A stretch of DNA of 64,000 bases from Paramacrobiotus metropolitanus (Eukaryota > Tardigrada > Eutardigrada > Parachela > Macrobiotidae), in assembly GCF_019649055.1 (NCBI RefSeq), contig NW_026570234.1, positions 682,001 to 746,000 of the forward strand, read 5' to 3'. Numbering within the stretch: the stretch's first letter is position 1; every line of letters begins with the position of its first letter. Shown here piece after piece: positions 23,501-33,935 of this stretch. The notes beneath the pieces are model-generated. The model did no database searches. It was not told where the DNA came from and saw nothing but the letters and a program-made list of their open reading frames with translations. The translations under genes were made by a program, and so were the position numbers.

Positions 23501-25933
23501 ATCGGAATTTTTGTCTAGTGAATCGTAGATATGCCCCGAATATGTTCGCGCATCTGTATAAGTGTAAACAGTGCTGCATTCTTTATTAGAAGTTGGATTT
23601 CCTCACGCACAAGGAACCAGCACAACGCTATTGCGTTTTTAAAAGTACGGGTATTGATTTCTAGTTACTCTTGCTTGGTTTTGATTAAGGTCGATAGCAA
23701 TTCAGTGAATAAAGAGCCTAATAATGGCGCTAAAAGGCAACATTTACCTAATCGATAATATACGGTATTCTGACTGACGTTTGATTATACACAATCCGGC
23801 AAACGCTCCGTTATTAACATTGACTGTGTTACGAAAATGAATGCTATACTAAAAAAGTGCCCTCACTTTTAAAAGATTATTATGTTACTAGACTGGAAGA
23901 ATAAGAAATTGCTGAATTGTTGTTGTGGATCAAAGCTGTAATAACATAATCAACTGACAATGTAACGCCACTGCTCGTGCACATGTATTTGTGTTAAATG
24001 TTTGCTCTAAAATAAATCATTTTCCTGGTTAACGAAAAATTTAAAGCAATTTGCTAGTGTTTTATTTAGTTTCTAAATTACCGACAAAAAAATAGCACTA
24101 ATAATAACGGACAAGAAACAGAACTGTCAAAATATTTCTAAATATTAACATTAGCAATAACTGCCATATATTCCTATTTAACGATATGCATGCAGCATAA
24201 GTAATTTGTTTTCCTTTTGTATGCATGACTGGGATAAACGTTGCGTACGTTAAGGCATACAGATAGGAATATTGCCCTCTGTACGATTAAAATTTTGATA
24301 AAGGTCAATTAAATCCCTTACAATCGGTGAATTTAACGTTAATAATTATTAGACCAACATGCATGTGGATTTAACACGACTAACATCTACAGTTTGCGTT
24401 TGAAAATCAGTTATCAATTTACCTCCAAGTGGGAAAAACTGCGAATATAATTCCTTAAATCTTTCTTTGCTGACGGTGCCGTTGGGGCAGTCCTGTTTGA
24501 AGCCATTGTAGATCGCTTGGATTTCCTTCCGGGTGAACCGCGTTGTCAAACACAGTGCATCCAGACTTCCTGGTCTGGACAGATTGCGGCACTGCTCCCA
24601 GTCTTCCAAGTCTCCATCTGAATTAGAACCAAAAACCATTTTTCACCGAAAGAAAAACAAATCCGCCAAAATTATATCGAATAACCGAGCCCACTGCAAC
24701 GGTTTTTACTATCTATATTAATATCCATATACAAGCGCACTTTTGATTACAACGCACGCGACTGCTTGCAAAAATAAGAGCAAGAATTTGATGAATCTAT
24801 CACTTGCGTCAACTACATGCAGAGACGGTGGCAATAGTCCTAATTAAAAATAACTGAATCTTTAATAATGATCACAGCTGCGAATAATTAAACTTTCATC
24901 ACGTATTGACATGTGTAGAAAACTGACACGATCCTGTCATTTTTCCTTGCTAATACTGGCACTTTTTGCGCGTGATGATTGATGGAGGCGCTATGCTGTA
25001 CGGAATTGTTAGTAAGATGCACATATTGCAGTGACGGTTGACGATCGTAGTTTCCCTATTACTGAATTTGTTTGCAACGGGAGGTATTTTAACTACAACT
25101 TATTGTACGAGTAAATATGCAAGGGAACTGAAAACATCAATTAGCGGGCGGAATCAGATTTCCTCGGCTTCATACTTCGAGATATACACGGGCTTTCTTA
25201 CGCAGGCACAATTCACAACCAGTACAGGGCAGTGTAATTCCACAGGCTACAGCCTAAAATTTTCTTACATTTTTTAAAAGATCAGTTCGGGTGATCAATG
25301 TCGCACAAAGTTGAAATTCGTACGTATCAAAACCTACTTGAAATTAGTGTAAGAGACATAATTTTGAAGTAAAATTGCAAGAAAAATTATGTAAAAACGT
25401 TGTTATACAGTTATGGTTAATTTGTGGCTACATGGTCATTGGTCAGCTAGTATTGATCATTAAGGCAAGAAATTATGCAATAAAATGTTTGCGTAATAGT
25501 TCTTCATCATCCCTGCACGTCATTTTAATTTCTCGTAATCCACGTTTGGCTTCTTTAGGAAGCCAAACGAAGACCACAAGGAATATAGACGACTTGGCCG
25601 TTGCTGCCGTTCTCTGGAGCAGCCCTACATTTACCAGTACTGTAATAATATTATATACACGAGGTATATGATATATCTATATGCAGTATGTGCTTGGTAT
25701 GCATACGGCTGCCATAACCGGGTAACACCAAACAACCCGGCAACCTCACCAAGTGCGTGAAAAAGCCATTTCAGTCGGCTGATGATGCTAAGGGATCGTG
25801 GTTTAACGGCGCCATCTGTACTGTTGTTTCGCGAGCCAAAGGGAATGCTGAATCGCGATTGCCGGTGTCCGCGAGGTTCGTGACTATCCGGCGAACTGGT
25901 AGGATAATCCCACCCCAAAAATTCTTGGCTCAT
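20561..25933 (-). CDS. KCNIP: Kv channel-interacting protein (KChIP), EF-hand calcium sensor
   Basis: Five coding exons in transcript order: 25933-25750, 24617-24423, 23553-23270, 20745-20683, 20608-20561 (257 aa). KChIPs are neuronal calcium-sensor proteins that bind the N-terminus of Kv4 potassium channels and control their trafficking and inactivation. The core shows RFTRKEIQAIYNGFKQDCPNG, ELYSQFFPLGDA, then EF-hand loops DKNSDGNVTFDQ (EF2, lacking the usual Glu at position 12), DLNGDGSISPEE (EF3) and DLNGDGVITFQE (EF4), and a C-terminal AKAMDLFDTVL like vertebrate KChIPs. The first EF-hand is degenerate, as in the family. All joins agree in phase. The first exon is variable in this family; it was chosen by a GTGAGG donor and phase match and is the least certain part. 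An alternative first exon could exist. Confidence 0.92.
20900..20925 (+). repeat. Left terminal inverted repeat of the Tc1/mariner-like element
   Basis: 26 bp, an exact reverse complement of 21981-22006. Preceded by TA. Confidence 0.92.
21981..22006 (-). repeat. Right terminal inverted repeat of the Tc1/mariner-like element
   Basis: 26 bp, an exact reverse complement of 20900-20925. Followed by TA. Confidence 0.92.
22464..23212 (+). CDS. Small four-transmembrane protein, nested in a KChIP intron
   Basis: Two exons, 22464-22617 and 22716-23212 (216 aa), joined by a 98-nt GT-AG intron in phase 1. Four hydrophobic helices are visible: about 28-51 (VFMVIGGLQFTMSIVELISA), 80-102 (IFGYLTILSLLTAGIAGIYF), 126-148 (YMYILSGSFFTALTTVGLEL) and 177-197 (AMIIVFGCLNIVLCLFSFCG). 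Both ends are hydrophilic and there is no signal peptide. A loop before TM4 carries an NAT glycosylation motif. The layout recalls MS4A/CD20-like or other tetraspan proteins, but I see no CCG or other tetraspanin signature and cannot name a family. An AATAAA lies 12 nt after the stop and the next KChIP exon begins 58 nt away on the other strand, so the two transcription units almost touch. The gene structure looks real; the function is unknown. Confidence 0.75.
23224..23229 (+). promoter_or_regulatory. Poly(A) signal of the nested four-TM gene
   Basis: Canonical AATAAA 12 nt after the stop codon at 23212. It supports a very short 3' UTR that ends before the opposing KChIP exon at 23270. Confidence 0.6.
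23554..24422. other. KChIP intron 2
   Basis: An 869-nt intron between the exon ending in FFPLG and the EF2 exon. AT-rich, with no other feature recognised. Confidence 0.75.
24618..25749. other. KChIP intron 1, with unproven plus-strand membrane-like frames
   Basis: An 1.1-kb intron. Two plus-strand frames, 25038-25277 and 25375-25671, encode hydrophobic stretches (for example LLLNLFATGGILTTTY and LWLICGYMVIGQLVLII) that could belong to a second small membrane-protein gene or be chance. A short GC-rich hairpin with arms reading CGTTTGGCTTC and its complement lies near 25544-25570. Confidence 0.5.
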
Positions 25934-28900
25934 TTTTCAAGCGCCCCACGATGAGTGACAAGAGCATATACACAGGTAAACATAAGACATGCACGCGGAT
26001 TAATTGTTGGTCAAAAATCAAATAAATCACGAATTATGGTCATGGTGATCGTTGAATAATGGGAAAATTTCCACTTCGGGATTAGAGAATGACACAAACA
26101 GTATAACTATTCCGGATCTTATATATTACGAAACCGTAAAACATATTGTGCGAAAAAAGATTAAATCTGTCCTGCACACTCATTGATCAGAAAGTGATGT
26201 TTAGCAGCCGGAAACCTGGACTGTCGTAATCCGTGAACTGCATTTAAGCCCAGGGCTCAGGACAAAATGTTTTTTCTTGCTACAAAGAAAGCCTCATAGC
26301 TGCACTCACACTAAAATGGGATCAGCATATAAGATCTAAGGGATAGGTTCTCATGCTGAATGAGAACAGGCATTTGTGTATCCTGCATTTAGCCCGCGAA
26401 TAGCATACTTAGCGCCTAGCGCAAACAACAACAGGCAGTTTCACGCGGTAGACATATAAGCCGCTACAGTATAAACGGAGCCTTTGAAATGGTCACAGGA
26501 AGTGTTTAGACATATCCGTTAAGGCGCTGTCGATAGCAATCCCGTAAGTGGAGACCTCCTGGGATAATCAATCTAAATTGTATGGAAAACACATCCGGAA
26601 GTACTCTAAAACGCAGCCTATATGATGCGTGTTTATGTCTAAGGCTGATTTTGGTATTATAAGGTGTCTTATTGCCACGTTCGGACCACAAATGCAAGCT
26701 CGTTAGTAGATAGTGACCGAAAAGGTCATGCGTGTATTTTCCTTTAAATCTGCTTTTATCTCACGTATTGTCAACCGATCCCCCAATAATGCTCACTTTT
26801 CGCATAAAGTGGCTTATTTTTCTCATACAAAGAGGTACTGCATGCACATCATGTCGTTTTCAAGTTCTTATACGTGTGTAGTTAAAAGTACTGAATAATA
26901 CTGAATAAAAATATTGTTTATGCTAAAAAATATTTGCTTTTGATATTTTTACAAAATTCAACTATTGCGTGATTAAATTCTTTAGAAACAGGAAAGTTTA
27001 CAATCAAACCAAAAATATTAAAAGCCGAAAATTTTAACTAGTAAATCGAAAGATTTAAGTTGTGTCCCATTATTGTGTAATGATCGCTGTTCGACTACGG
27101 AAGACTCAAATATTTCCAGAGGCGTATGACACATATACACATAGAGATTAGTTATAAGCATATAAAAGTCCAGGTCTAACTGCATACTGTACAGCGGGTC
27201 CTGGCATACCGGACCGTACCTCAACCTGTGAGGTAACTTTTTCACAATTAGAGGAAAACAAAGCAGCTTTTACAGCAAAGGATTAAGTTATTTAAAAAAA
27301 GCTGTGCTATGGCTAAATATTAATTTACCGGTGGTTTGTCCAAACAATGGTCTGACCATCCGAATCACTTGCACACTGTACCGTCGGATGCGGGATATGT
27401 GCCCAGGTCGCTCGACCTTCAAATGCGAAGGACTGGATATTCCGCTGTGCGCCATCGCCAACGATTGGTGCGCCGGACCTGCAAACATTATTGTCCTGGT
27501 CGCCGACACAATAAAATTTATTAATTTGCTTTATTTCGACATAACTAAATGTCACAAATGATCAGACTTAAACAAATAAAAGCACAAAAAAATTTATAAA
27601 TCTGTTGCTAAAATAGTGCATCGGATTGTACATACTGCTCGTCACCTAATGGTAAGCCATACCGGAATGATATATTATGTAGGTGCGATGTGCTTCACCT
27701 TTGCACGTACAAAATAAGTACGGAAATAAATCAAACGCTTTATGTGATGATTTATTTACGTGCACGAGGAAACAAATCGCACGCACGCTATTATCAAACG
27801 AAGCGTGTGATCTACGAAGTACGAACGCTTGTACAATACATGCAATCGGTAAAGTTTGAAAAGGTCTCCTGCACATAGTGACACATAGTGCGGCAAGCAT
27901 GAAAATGTTTCTCAAGATTTGTATAGCGTTGCAGCAAAATTCGGAATGCAATACATTCGCTCATACTGCGCCTTCCAACCAGTTGTCCGAATGTTCCCTC
28001 TTAAAGCCCTTAAATTTTATATTGCGTCATTGTAAAGTAACCTGCAATTTTCGAAATCATTCGTCAATTGTCACAACAGCTATTGATTATTTCTACGGAG
28101 AGCAGTGATCCACTGAATATAAAGTGTCTTTCCACAATCAGTGATAAATCATCTTGCTCACTCCCTGCATGCTCCTCTTTAATTTAAAACCGAAAACCGT
28201 ACAACTAGAAACCTGTCAAGGTACGGTATTACCACTATAATGGCCTATTTCCGCCAGTAGAAACCCATGCATGAAACCGTAGCAATATGGAATACGTACA
28301 ATATTACAATAATTATTGCAAGGTACAAGTACTATTCGGGTCAAATCTTGTATATCATTAAAAAACATAAGGTTACCCACACCGTTTCCCTTTGATGAGA
28401 ATCTGCATAGCATATTACAGATAGTCTCGCATTTTGTTCTTCCATACTCACGCGCGCGTAGTAAGAACAAATCGTTCTGGTAAAAATTCATATTTTCCGT
28501 TCAGTGGTACCAAAAAATTACCTAAAAATATATCTCGCACCAAAAATACATCAGCAGTTGCAAGCCTACCCCATACAAAATTTGCATTTACTCGTACATT
28601 TTATAGTTGTAAAATAAAATGTTTATAATAATGTACTTAAAAAGAACTTTCAAGCAGAAAGAATTTAGTATTACATATTAATATTTCAAAATTCTATTTT
28701 TTTACTTCGGTCGCTGTTCTGTTTGTGTTTGTGCTGTCTAGGACCAGAAGGTTTTGCAAAACAAGTACGCAGATTTATAATTAATGCATATACAAGACTG
28801 TGGGTGTCTAAAAGTTAAAAGATTGTTTAACGGAAAGTACGATCTGCAGCTACTTTGTATTTGAGTACGAGTACGGTGGATCACTAACCATAAGTTGATA

Positions 28901-30958
28901 AATCTTGGCAGGCAGTGACGCGTTAATTATACAATCGCTTATGGAAATTACACTAGGAACCATGCAAAGCGCTTAACCAAGCCGACGATTGTAGCGGCGA
29001 TGCCAAGTTACAAAAGTAATGCTTTTATAGATTTAATTTACCATATGCGCAGAATACACGAACACTAGCACATGCACCGTACAATACATCATTCGATTCA
29101 ATACCTACATTTAAAATACGGAAACACATATTTATCATATAAAATGGACATTTTGCCGTAGATTCTATAATAATCTGTATTCTGTCTATGTAAATTAGGT
29201 TTACCTGACAATGAGGGTACAGGACTTCCAGTTTCACATACGTGTCCAGGACGGACTATCTTTTACATACTTCGAATTCCAGTTATACAAGACAGTTCTT
29301 TATATACGACCAAGAATAAGCACAATATGGCGAAACGGCTGTATAAATCACAGATTCCACTCTGTTTATTATAGATTCCCGGCGACGCTTCCGGCCGCTA
29401 GCGGCAGAAAACTTTCTGACAATGAAGTAGAACAAGCGGAAGCAACATTTGATAGCATTTTCAACCACCATCTCTATTCAATCTTTCCTAACGGAAATAG
29501 GACTACATGCTGGCCGCTGCCATATCTGTCAATTCTTTCCGTTTTTAACCTTTTTTCCGTTCTTGCTCCATTGGGCCGCCAACGCTCGTCATCATCTGTA
29601 TGTCAGTGGGCTTTTATTATTACTCTTGCCGACAGGCGTGTGGTCAGAGGCGCGGGCTTTGATTGCCGTTTGCCTAATGAGAATTAACTTACTGTATGAA
29701 TTTTTATCGTAGCAAATTGGCGAAAATTCGGATGCACTGAGGCGACAAGTAACGGAAAATCAATAAAGATAATTCTTTGTGCTCTGAATACATAATCAGA
29801 TAGAAACAGTGGGGAGCAACGGGATGAGCAGGCGGATCGAAAGTTGTCGAAAACAATTACACAGCAGCAGATGCGGAGGTGAAACTGCTTGGGTGGCCCT
29901 TCGTACAATGTACAGAGTACAAGCATGTGGGTATACGTATGAATTGGTATATGACTTAAATGCAAGATTAATAACTGAACGCAAAATTAAAGGTCTGCGC
30001 GCTGCACCTGTAGCGGTTTTAGAATTACGAAAAGCCACAGCATTGTACAAATGCACTTAATTACCATCATATTGTATGCATGGAATAACGATTCAGATAG
30101 AAGTCTTTAAATTAATGTTTAATTAATGGCTGATGTGTACGTGTTCTGCATGATCAAAATGCACAAAAATACGAGAAAAATTTGTCGGGACTGAAGACCG
30201 TTGGGAACAAGCCCTTCAGCCTCCTGTGATTAACATCAACATGGAGCACAAAAAAAGCAGAAAAAAAATTAGGAAGAAAACCATGCCGGTGGCAATGGGC
30301 GAACGACAGAAAATCTCCGCTGGCTGAAAAATGCAAAAATTAACTTCAACAAGAATACAAACCGGCGTCTTTCGGGAACAAAGCACTACCAAAAGACTAA
30401 AAGAAATATAAAAAATTTAATCAAAAGCGGAAGTATACACGATGTAGAAGGAAGTACCCCCATCAGTACTATGAGTAAACGTACAGATGTATTGTTGAGT
30501 GTGAGTAAGACTGGAAATAATGCAACTATTAAAAACGCTGATGTCGAGCCGGAAGATATTTGTTTGAATCCATCCATCAGCAAGCCGCCACAAGTCGCGT
30601 GCCGGCGGTCTGTGAACGGCAAGGCCAGCATTTCCATAAATGTATACTGGCAGTCTACGAAACGCCCTGATTTTCTTTTTACTATAATCTGATTTGTATT
30701 TGTGGAACTATGCTAACAAACAATACAGGAATACGTACTGAAATTTTTTTATTTATGTTGTTCTCCAGCGCATTATGTTAAACTCGAGCGTGCTTGGGTT
30801 TATACAGGACTAATCAGAAGACGAGTACAATGTTTTTAACGTAATTACACATCGGTAAAATTTATCTGTTTTAAATTATTAAATTAAGTGCACGATCTGG
30901 TATCTTTGTACCTGCAAAACAATTCGTATATGTTGTACACATTTCGTTTATTTGCGAA
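25934..30958. other. 5-kb region without a firm gene
   Basis: AT-rich sequence between the KChIP first exon and the 3' end of the HAD phosphatase. Open frames that stand out are 27555-27325 (minus) and 29211-29687 (plus, 158 aa), plus 30471-30692 (plus). None shows a domain, signal peptide or homologous motif that I recognise. I scanned for tRNA-like B-boxes and saw none that fold convincingly. A reverse-strand AATAAA at 30947-30952 lies just past the phosphatase stop. Confidence 0.45.
30947..30952 (-). promoter_or_regulatory. Candidate poly(A) signal of the HAD phosphatase gene
   Basis: Minus-strand AATAAA only 7 nt past the stop codon at 30959. A second copy at 30748-30753 would give a more usual 3' UTR length. 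Confidence 0.4.
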
Positions 30959-32341
30959 TTATATAACCTTGTAAGCATTGCATGTAACCTTTGTACCCGA
31001 CGAATACGTGACACCGTCCTTAGTTGAGTATCCGGAATTGATCCACGATCCGATTTCTTTGTCTTGACCTTGCATCAGGTACCGATTGTTGGTCTTTGGC
31101 TCTTTTTTGTTATAATACTGGCATGATTTGTCATAAAATTTCTGAATGCAGCTAGACGAATCGGCTAATCGATTGTTAACATGCGCTATGCCATCCTCGA
31201 CCAGGGATAAGAATGCACAATCACCTTGGGAATCTCCGCTAACCCACAGCGGTGCACGCCCGTTGTGCCGGCGACTGACGATATTTTTTGTCACTTGCGC
31301 TTTTCCCGGTCCCCATGTCACCGGATAATCACCGCCAACCAGCTGACCGGTGAACTTGCCATTCTGCAGACGAAATCGCACACCGAAGATATTGTCCTTT
31401 GGAACGCTGTATGTCAGCGAGAAAAAATCTGCTGCGACATCGACAAATTGTTGCGGTGATGCCGATATCACGTAGACACTAACATTACGCGCCTGAAACG
31501 TTCGCATTAATGCTTCCTGGCCGTTGAAGATGCGAACTCCCGTCGGTAGTTCACCCTGGATTCCAATAGTGGACGTGAAGGTCACTTTGCTGATGGCCGC
31601 ATTCAAGTTGTACCGGATACTGGCATGGATAAAACTCTTGATTTCACTTTCGGTCATCCCGACTAATAACTGCGGAAGTGTGGTCATGCCTAACTTGACG
31701 GCACACGGTAAAAATTCATCAGCACCACCTTCACCTTCCAGCGTGAAGATCAGCTTGCCGAAAGTGGCGGCAAAATCATTATACTCTTTTGTCTGGCGGA
31801 TATCCACTAAGCTCATGCCTGGCTGTAACGGTCTGTAACCACCAATACTAACCTTATCAAAACGTGGTGGTTTGGTTGTAGATTTTAATTGGAAATGGGG
31901 TCCGATATAAGCATGGAATAGGCGAGCGTAATTTCGGGATGCTTCTTGTAATAACGTTTGCAATGCTAATGGCTGTCCTTTGGTCGTCTTTCCCACAACA
32001 GTATTGATGCCCTGAGGAAAGCATTTATCACCGTTGGCATCCTTATATCCTAAGGAATAAACCTCTTCAAATTCTTCGGGCACAACGCGGAAGTTGAGAT
32101 CCTGAACTTGATAGTAAACAGAGGTTTCTGAAATATCACCAAACATGCACGTGTTATCCCAGTCATACAGGGCGTATCCCTCTCCCGGGCGACGTACTTT
32201 GGGTATGGATTCCAGCATATCGTTGATAACAGCAATATTGTAATCAGGTACTTCCGCGCCGTAAAATAATGGCAAAGGTTTCTGAACTGCACCAATTACA
32301 CTGACAATAAGGCAGGCTAAAATTTCGAAAGAAAACAACAT
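30959..32341 (-). CDS. Secreted HAD-superfamily phosphatase, phosphorylcholine-phosphatase-like, intronless
   Basis: A single 460-aa reading frame with no intron. A signal peptide is evident at 1-18 (MLFSFEILACLIVSVIGA). HAD motif I is YALYDWDNTCMFGD with the two aspartates of DxD, where the first is the nucleophile. Motif II is VYVISASPQQFVDVAA. A motif III lysine probably lies in the GPGKAQVTKNIV segment. Motif IV is SGDSQGDCAFL. This order and the AxxDxDNT and VYVISA wording resemble bacterial periplasmic phosphorylcholine phosphatases (PchP type) and related HAD proteins of the PF12710 kind. It should hydrolyse a small phosphoester outside the cell or in a secretory compartment; the substrate is not known. 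The last 70 residues carry several cysteines (SSSCIQKFYDKSCQYY, VTCNAY) that fit an extracellular fold. All other well-resolved genes here have introns, so bacterial origin by transfer is possible. Confidence 0.85.
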   Translation of the reverse strand: MLFSFEILACLIVSVIGAVQKPLPLFYGAEVPDYNIAVINDMLESIPKVRRPGEGYALYDWDNTCMFGDISETSVYYQVQDLNFRVVPEEFEEVYSLGYKDANGDKCFPQGINTVVGKTTKGQPLALQTLLQEASRNYARLFHAYIGPHFQLKSTTKPPRFDKVSIGGYRPLQPGMSLVDIRQTKEYNDFAATFGKLIFTLEGEGGADEFLPCAVKLGMTTLPQLLVGMTESEIKSFIHASIRYNLNAAISKVTFTSTIGIQGELPTGVRIFNGQEALMRTFQARNVSVYVISASPQQFVDVAADFFSLTYSVPKDNIFGVRFRLQNGKFTGQLVGGDYPVTWGPGKAQVTKNIVSRRHNGRAPLWVSGDSQGDCAFLSLVEDGIAHVNNRLADSSSCIQKFYDKSCQYYNKKEPKTNNRYLMQGQDKEIGSWINSGYSTKDGVTYSSGTKVTCNAYKVI

Positions 32342-33935
32342 TTTTAATAATTTACACTGTACTACAATTCGAATTGTTTGAATAAATTTATTTACGAGAA
32401 AGTGTTGCAGACGCCAGTAAATTAAACTTTACTTATGCAGAAATGCAGAACTGACACATATTACAGTGTGTGACCATAAGGATTGAAAGCAGCCCTTGTT
32501 AATACGGTACAACCTGCACAGGCAATCAAATGCTTGACTATTTTTTTTGCTTATATTGCATCTGTCGGTACACAACACGTTTATAGAGAATCTGGCTCTC
32601 GGACATAGACAGAAACCCTGGGGATTACACAATCAAAACATAAAACATTTACTAGACAACTTATTTTCCTGGGTTATTACCAATCAAATGCAGTCGCTGA
32701 TATTTTAAACGGTACATGAACATAAAATAAAAATCGAAAATACCTGTTTTCAGAGCGTAGTTATTACTTTTTCTGTGTTTACTTTGGGATAATAACTAAG
32801 GTTGAGCATACTTATTAGTAATGTTTGTGCCTCCGGCATGGCTGTCATGTAAGATACCTATCTCGACTAACGAAACCCCAAACACCAAACAAAAAATATA
32901 AATATTCAAAACCTTTAGAAACAGTGAATGCCTATTAAAGTTAATTTTGTAAGAACAAAATACGTCTTTTTGAGTCAAATTCGACGGTTACCTTACAGCC
33001 AAATGCAATGCAGGTCGGATTAAAGGTTAAATTAAGGGCCCATAGCCAATTAAGGGACTGGAAAAAATGTGGATTGTATGACCGGGTTCCGTTTTTGATA
33101 AGAACTGAAGTAGCATTAATCATATACGGTGGTGATTATCACTTATCAGTGGTGTTGAACCACAGGACTGAGAATGGCATCATTTCCGGTACTTCTGTCT
33201 GATCTTGCCGGTGCTTGGCTCCTCAACCGTAACTGCGTGACATATCGAGCAACAAAAGCTAATACCTGTACGGCACTATTACTGAAGCGAGTTTCTGGCG
33301 TATTAGTGCCAGTGCTTCCAAAATCTGTAATGCACCTCAAAAATCAAAAATGTAACTTTCTGTCACATTTTCCCATTTCACATATTCCCATACTTTCACG
33401 TTTTCATAAATGACACCCAGAAACACAAAAAGAGATAACGTCACTAGACTGCAGATTGTCAATCCGTATCCTCATACGGACTGCAAGCCTATACTGATCT
33501 ATATCAATATATATCAATATATCAATCTATATCAGTTTTGTTGTCTGAATATTGAGTTATAAACGGATTTCTGACTAATCATCAGGATAATGCTGGGCCG
33601 GGCGCATCGAAAAGGAAATCCAGTTCCAAGTGGGCACATTTGTGCAGTGATTACCCATTATGTATTGTTGTGTTTCAGTTTATGTATGGCCGGTAGATAT
33701 GTAACTTCCCACATTTTTTTATATTTATTTATTGACGGCAAATGACACAAACCCCTAAGCTTGTATAAGTCGTATTCATATTCGGCTATTTTTAATTTTG
33801 TTTAATTCGGTCACAGAAATAATTTATTCTAGTGTCCTCGTACAAAAAATACTTTCTTTGGTGCTTTGAGTCAAAACTCCAATTCTAGGATCAACAAACA
33901 ACAAAAGTCCAGAAAACGAAAGAGTTTATTTAAGG
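32342..33935. other. Spacer between two minus-strand secreted-protein genes
   Basis: 1.6 kb holding the promoter side of the HAD phosphatase and the 3' flank of the glycine-rich gene. A TATAT/TATCA-rich simple stretch lies at 33498-33535. No coding exon is supported. Confidence 0.55.
33925..33930 (-). promoter_or_regulatory. Candidate poly(A) signal of the Gly/Asn/Tyr-rich gene
   Basis: Minus-strand AATAAA 6 nt beyond the stop codon; another lies at 33823-33828. Positional evidence only. Confidence 0.35.

Noticed and set aside
30471-30692. 73-codon ORF as a real small gene
   Set aside because: No signal peptide, domain or splice partner; its Kozak context and codon use are not distinctive.
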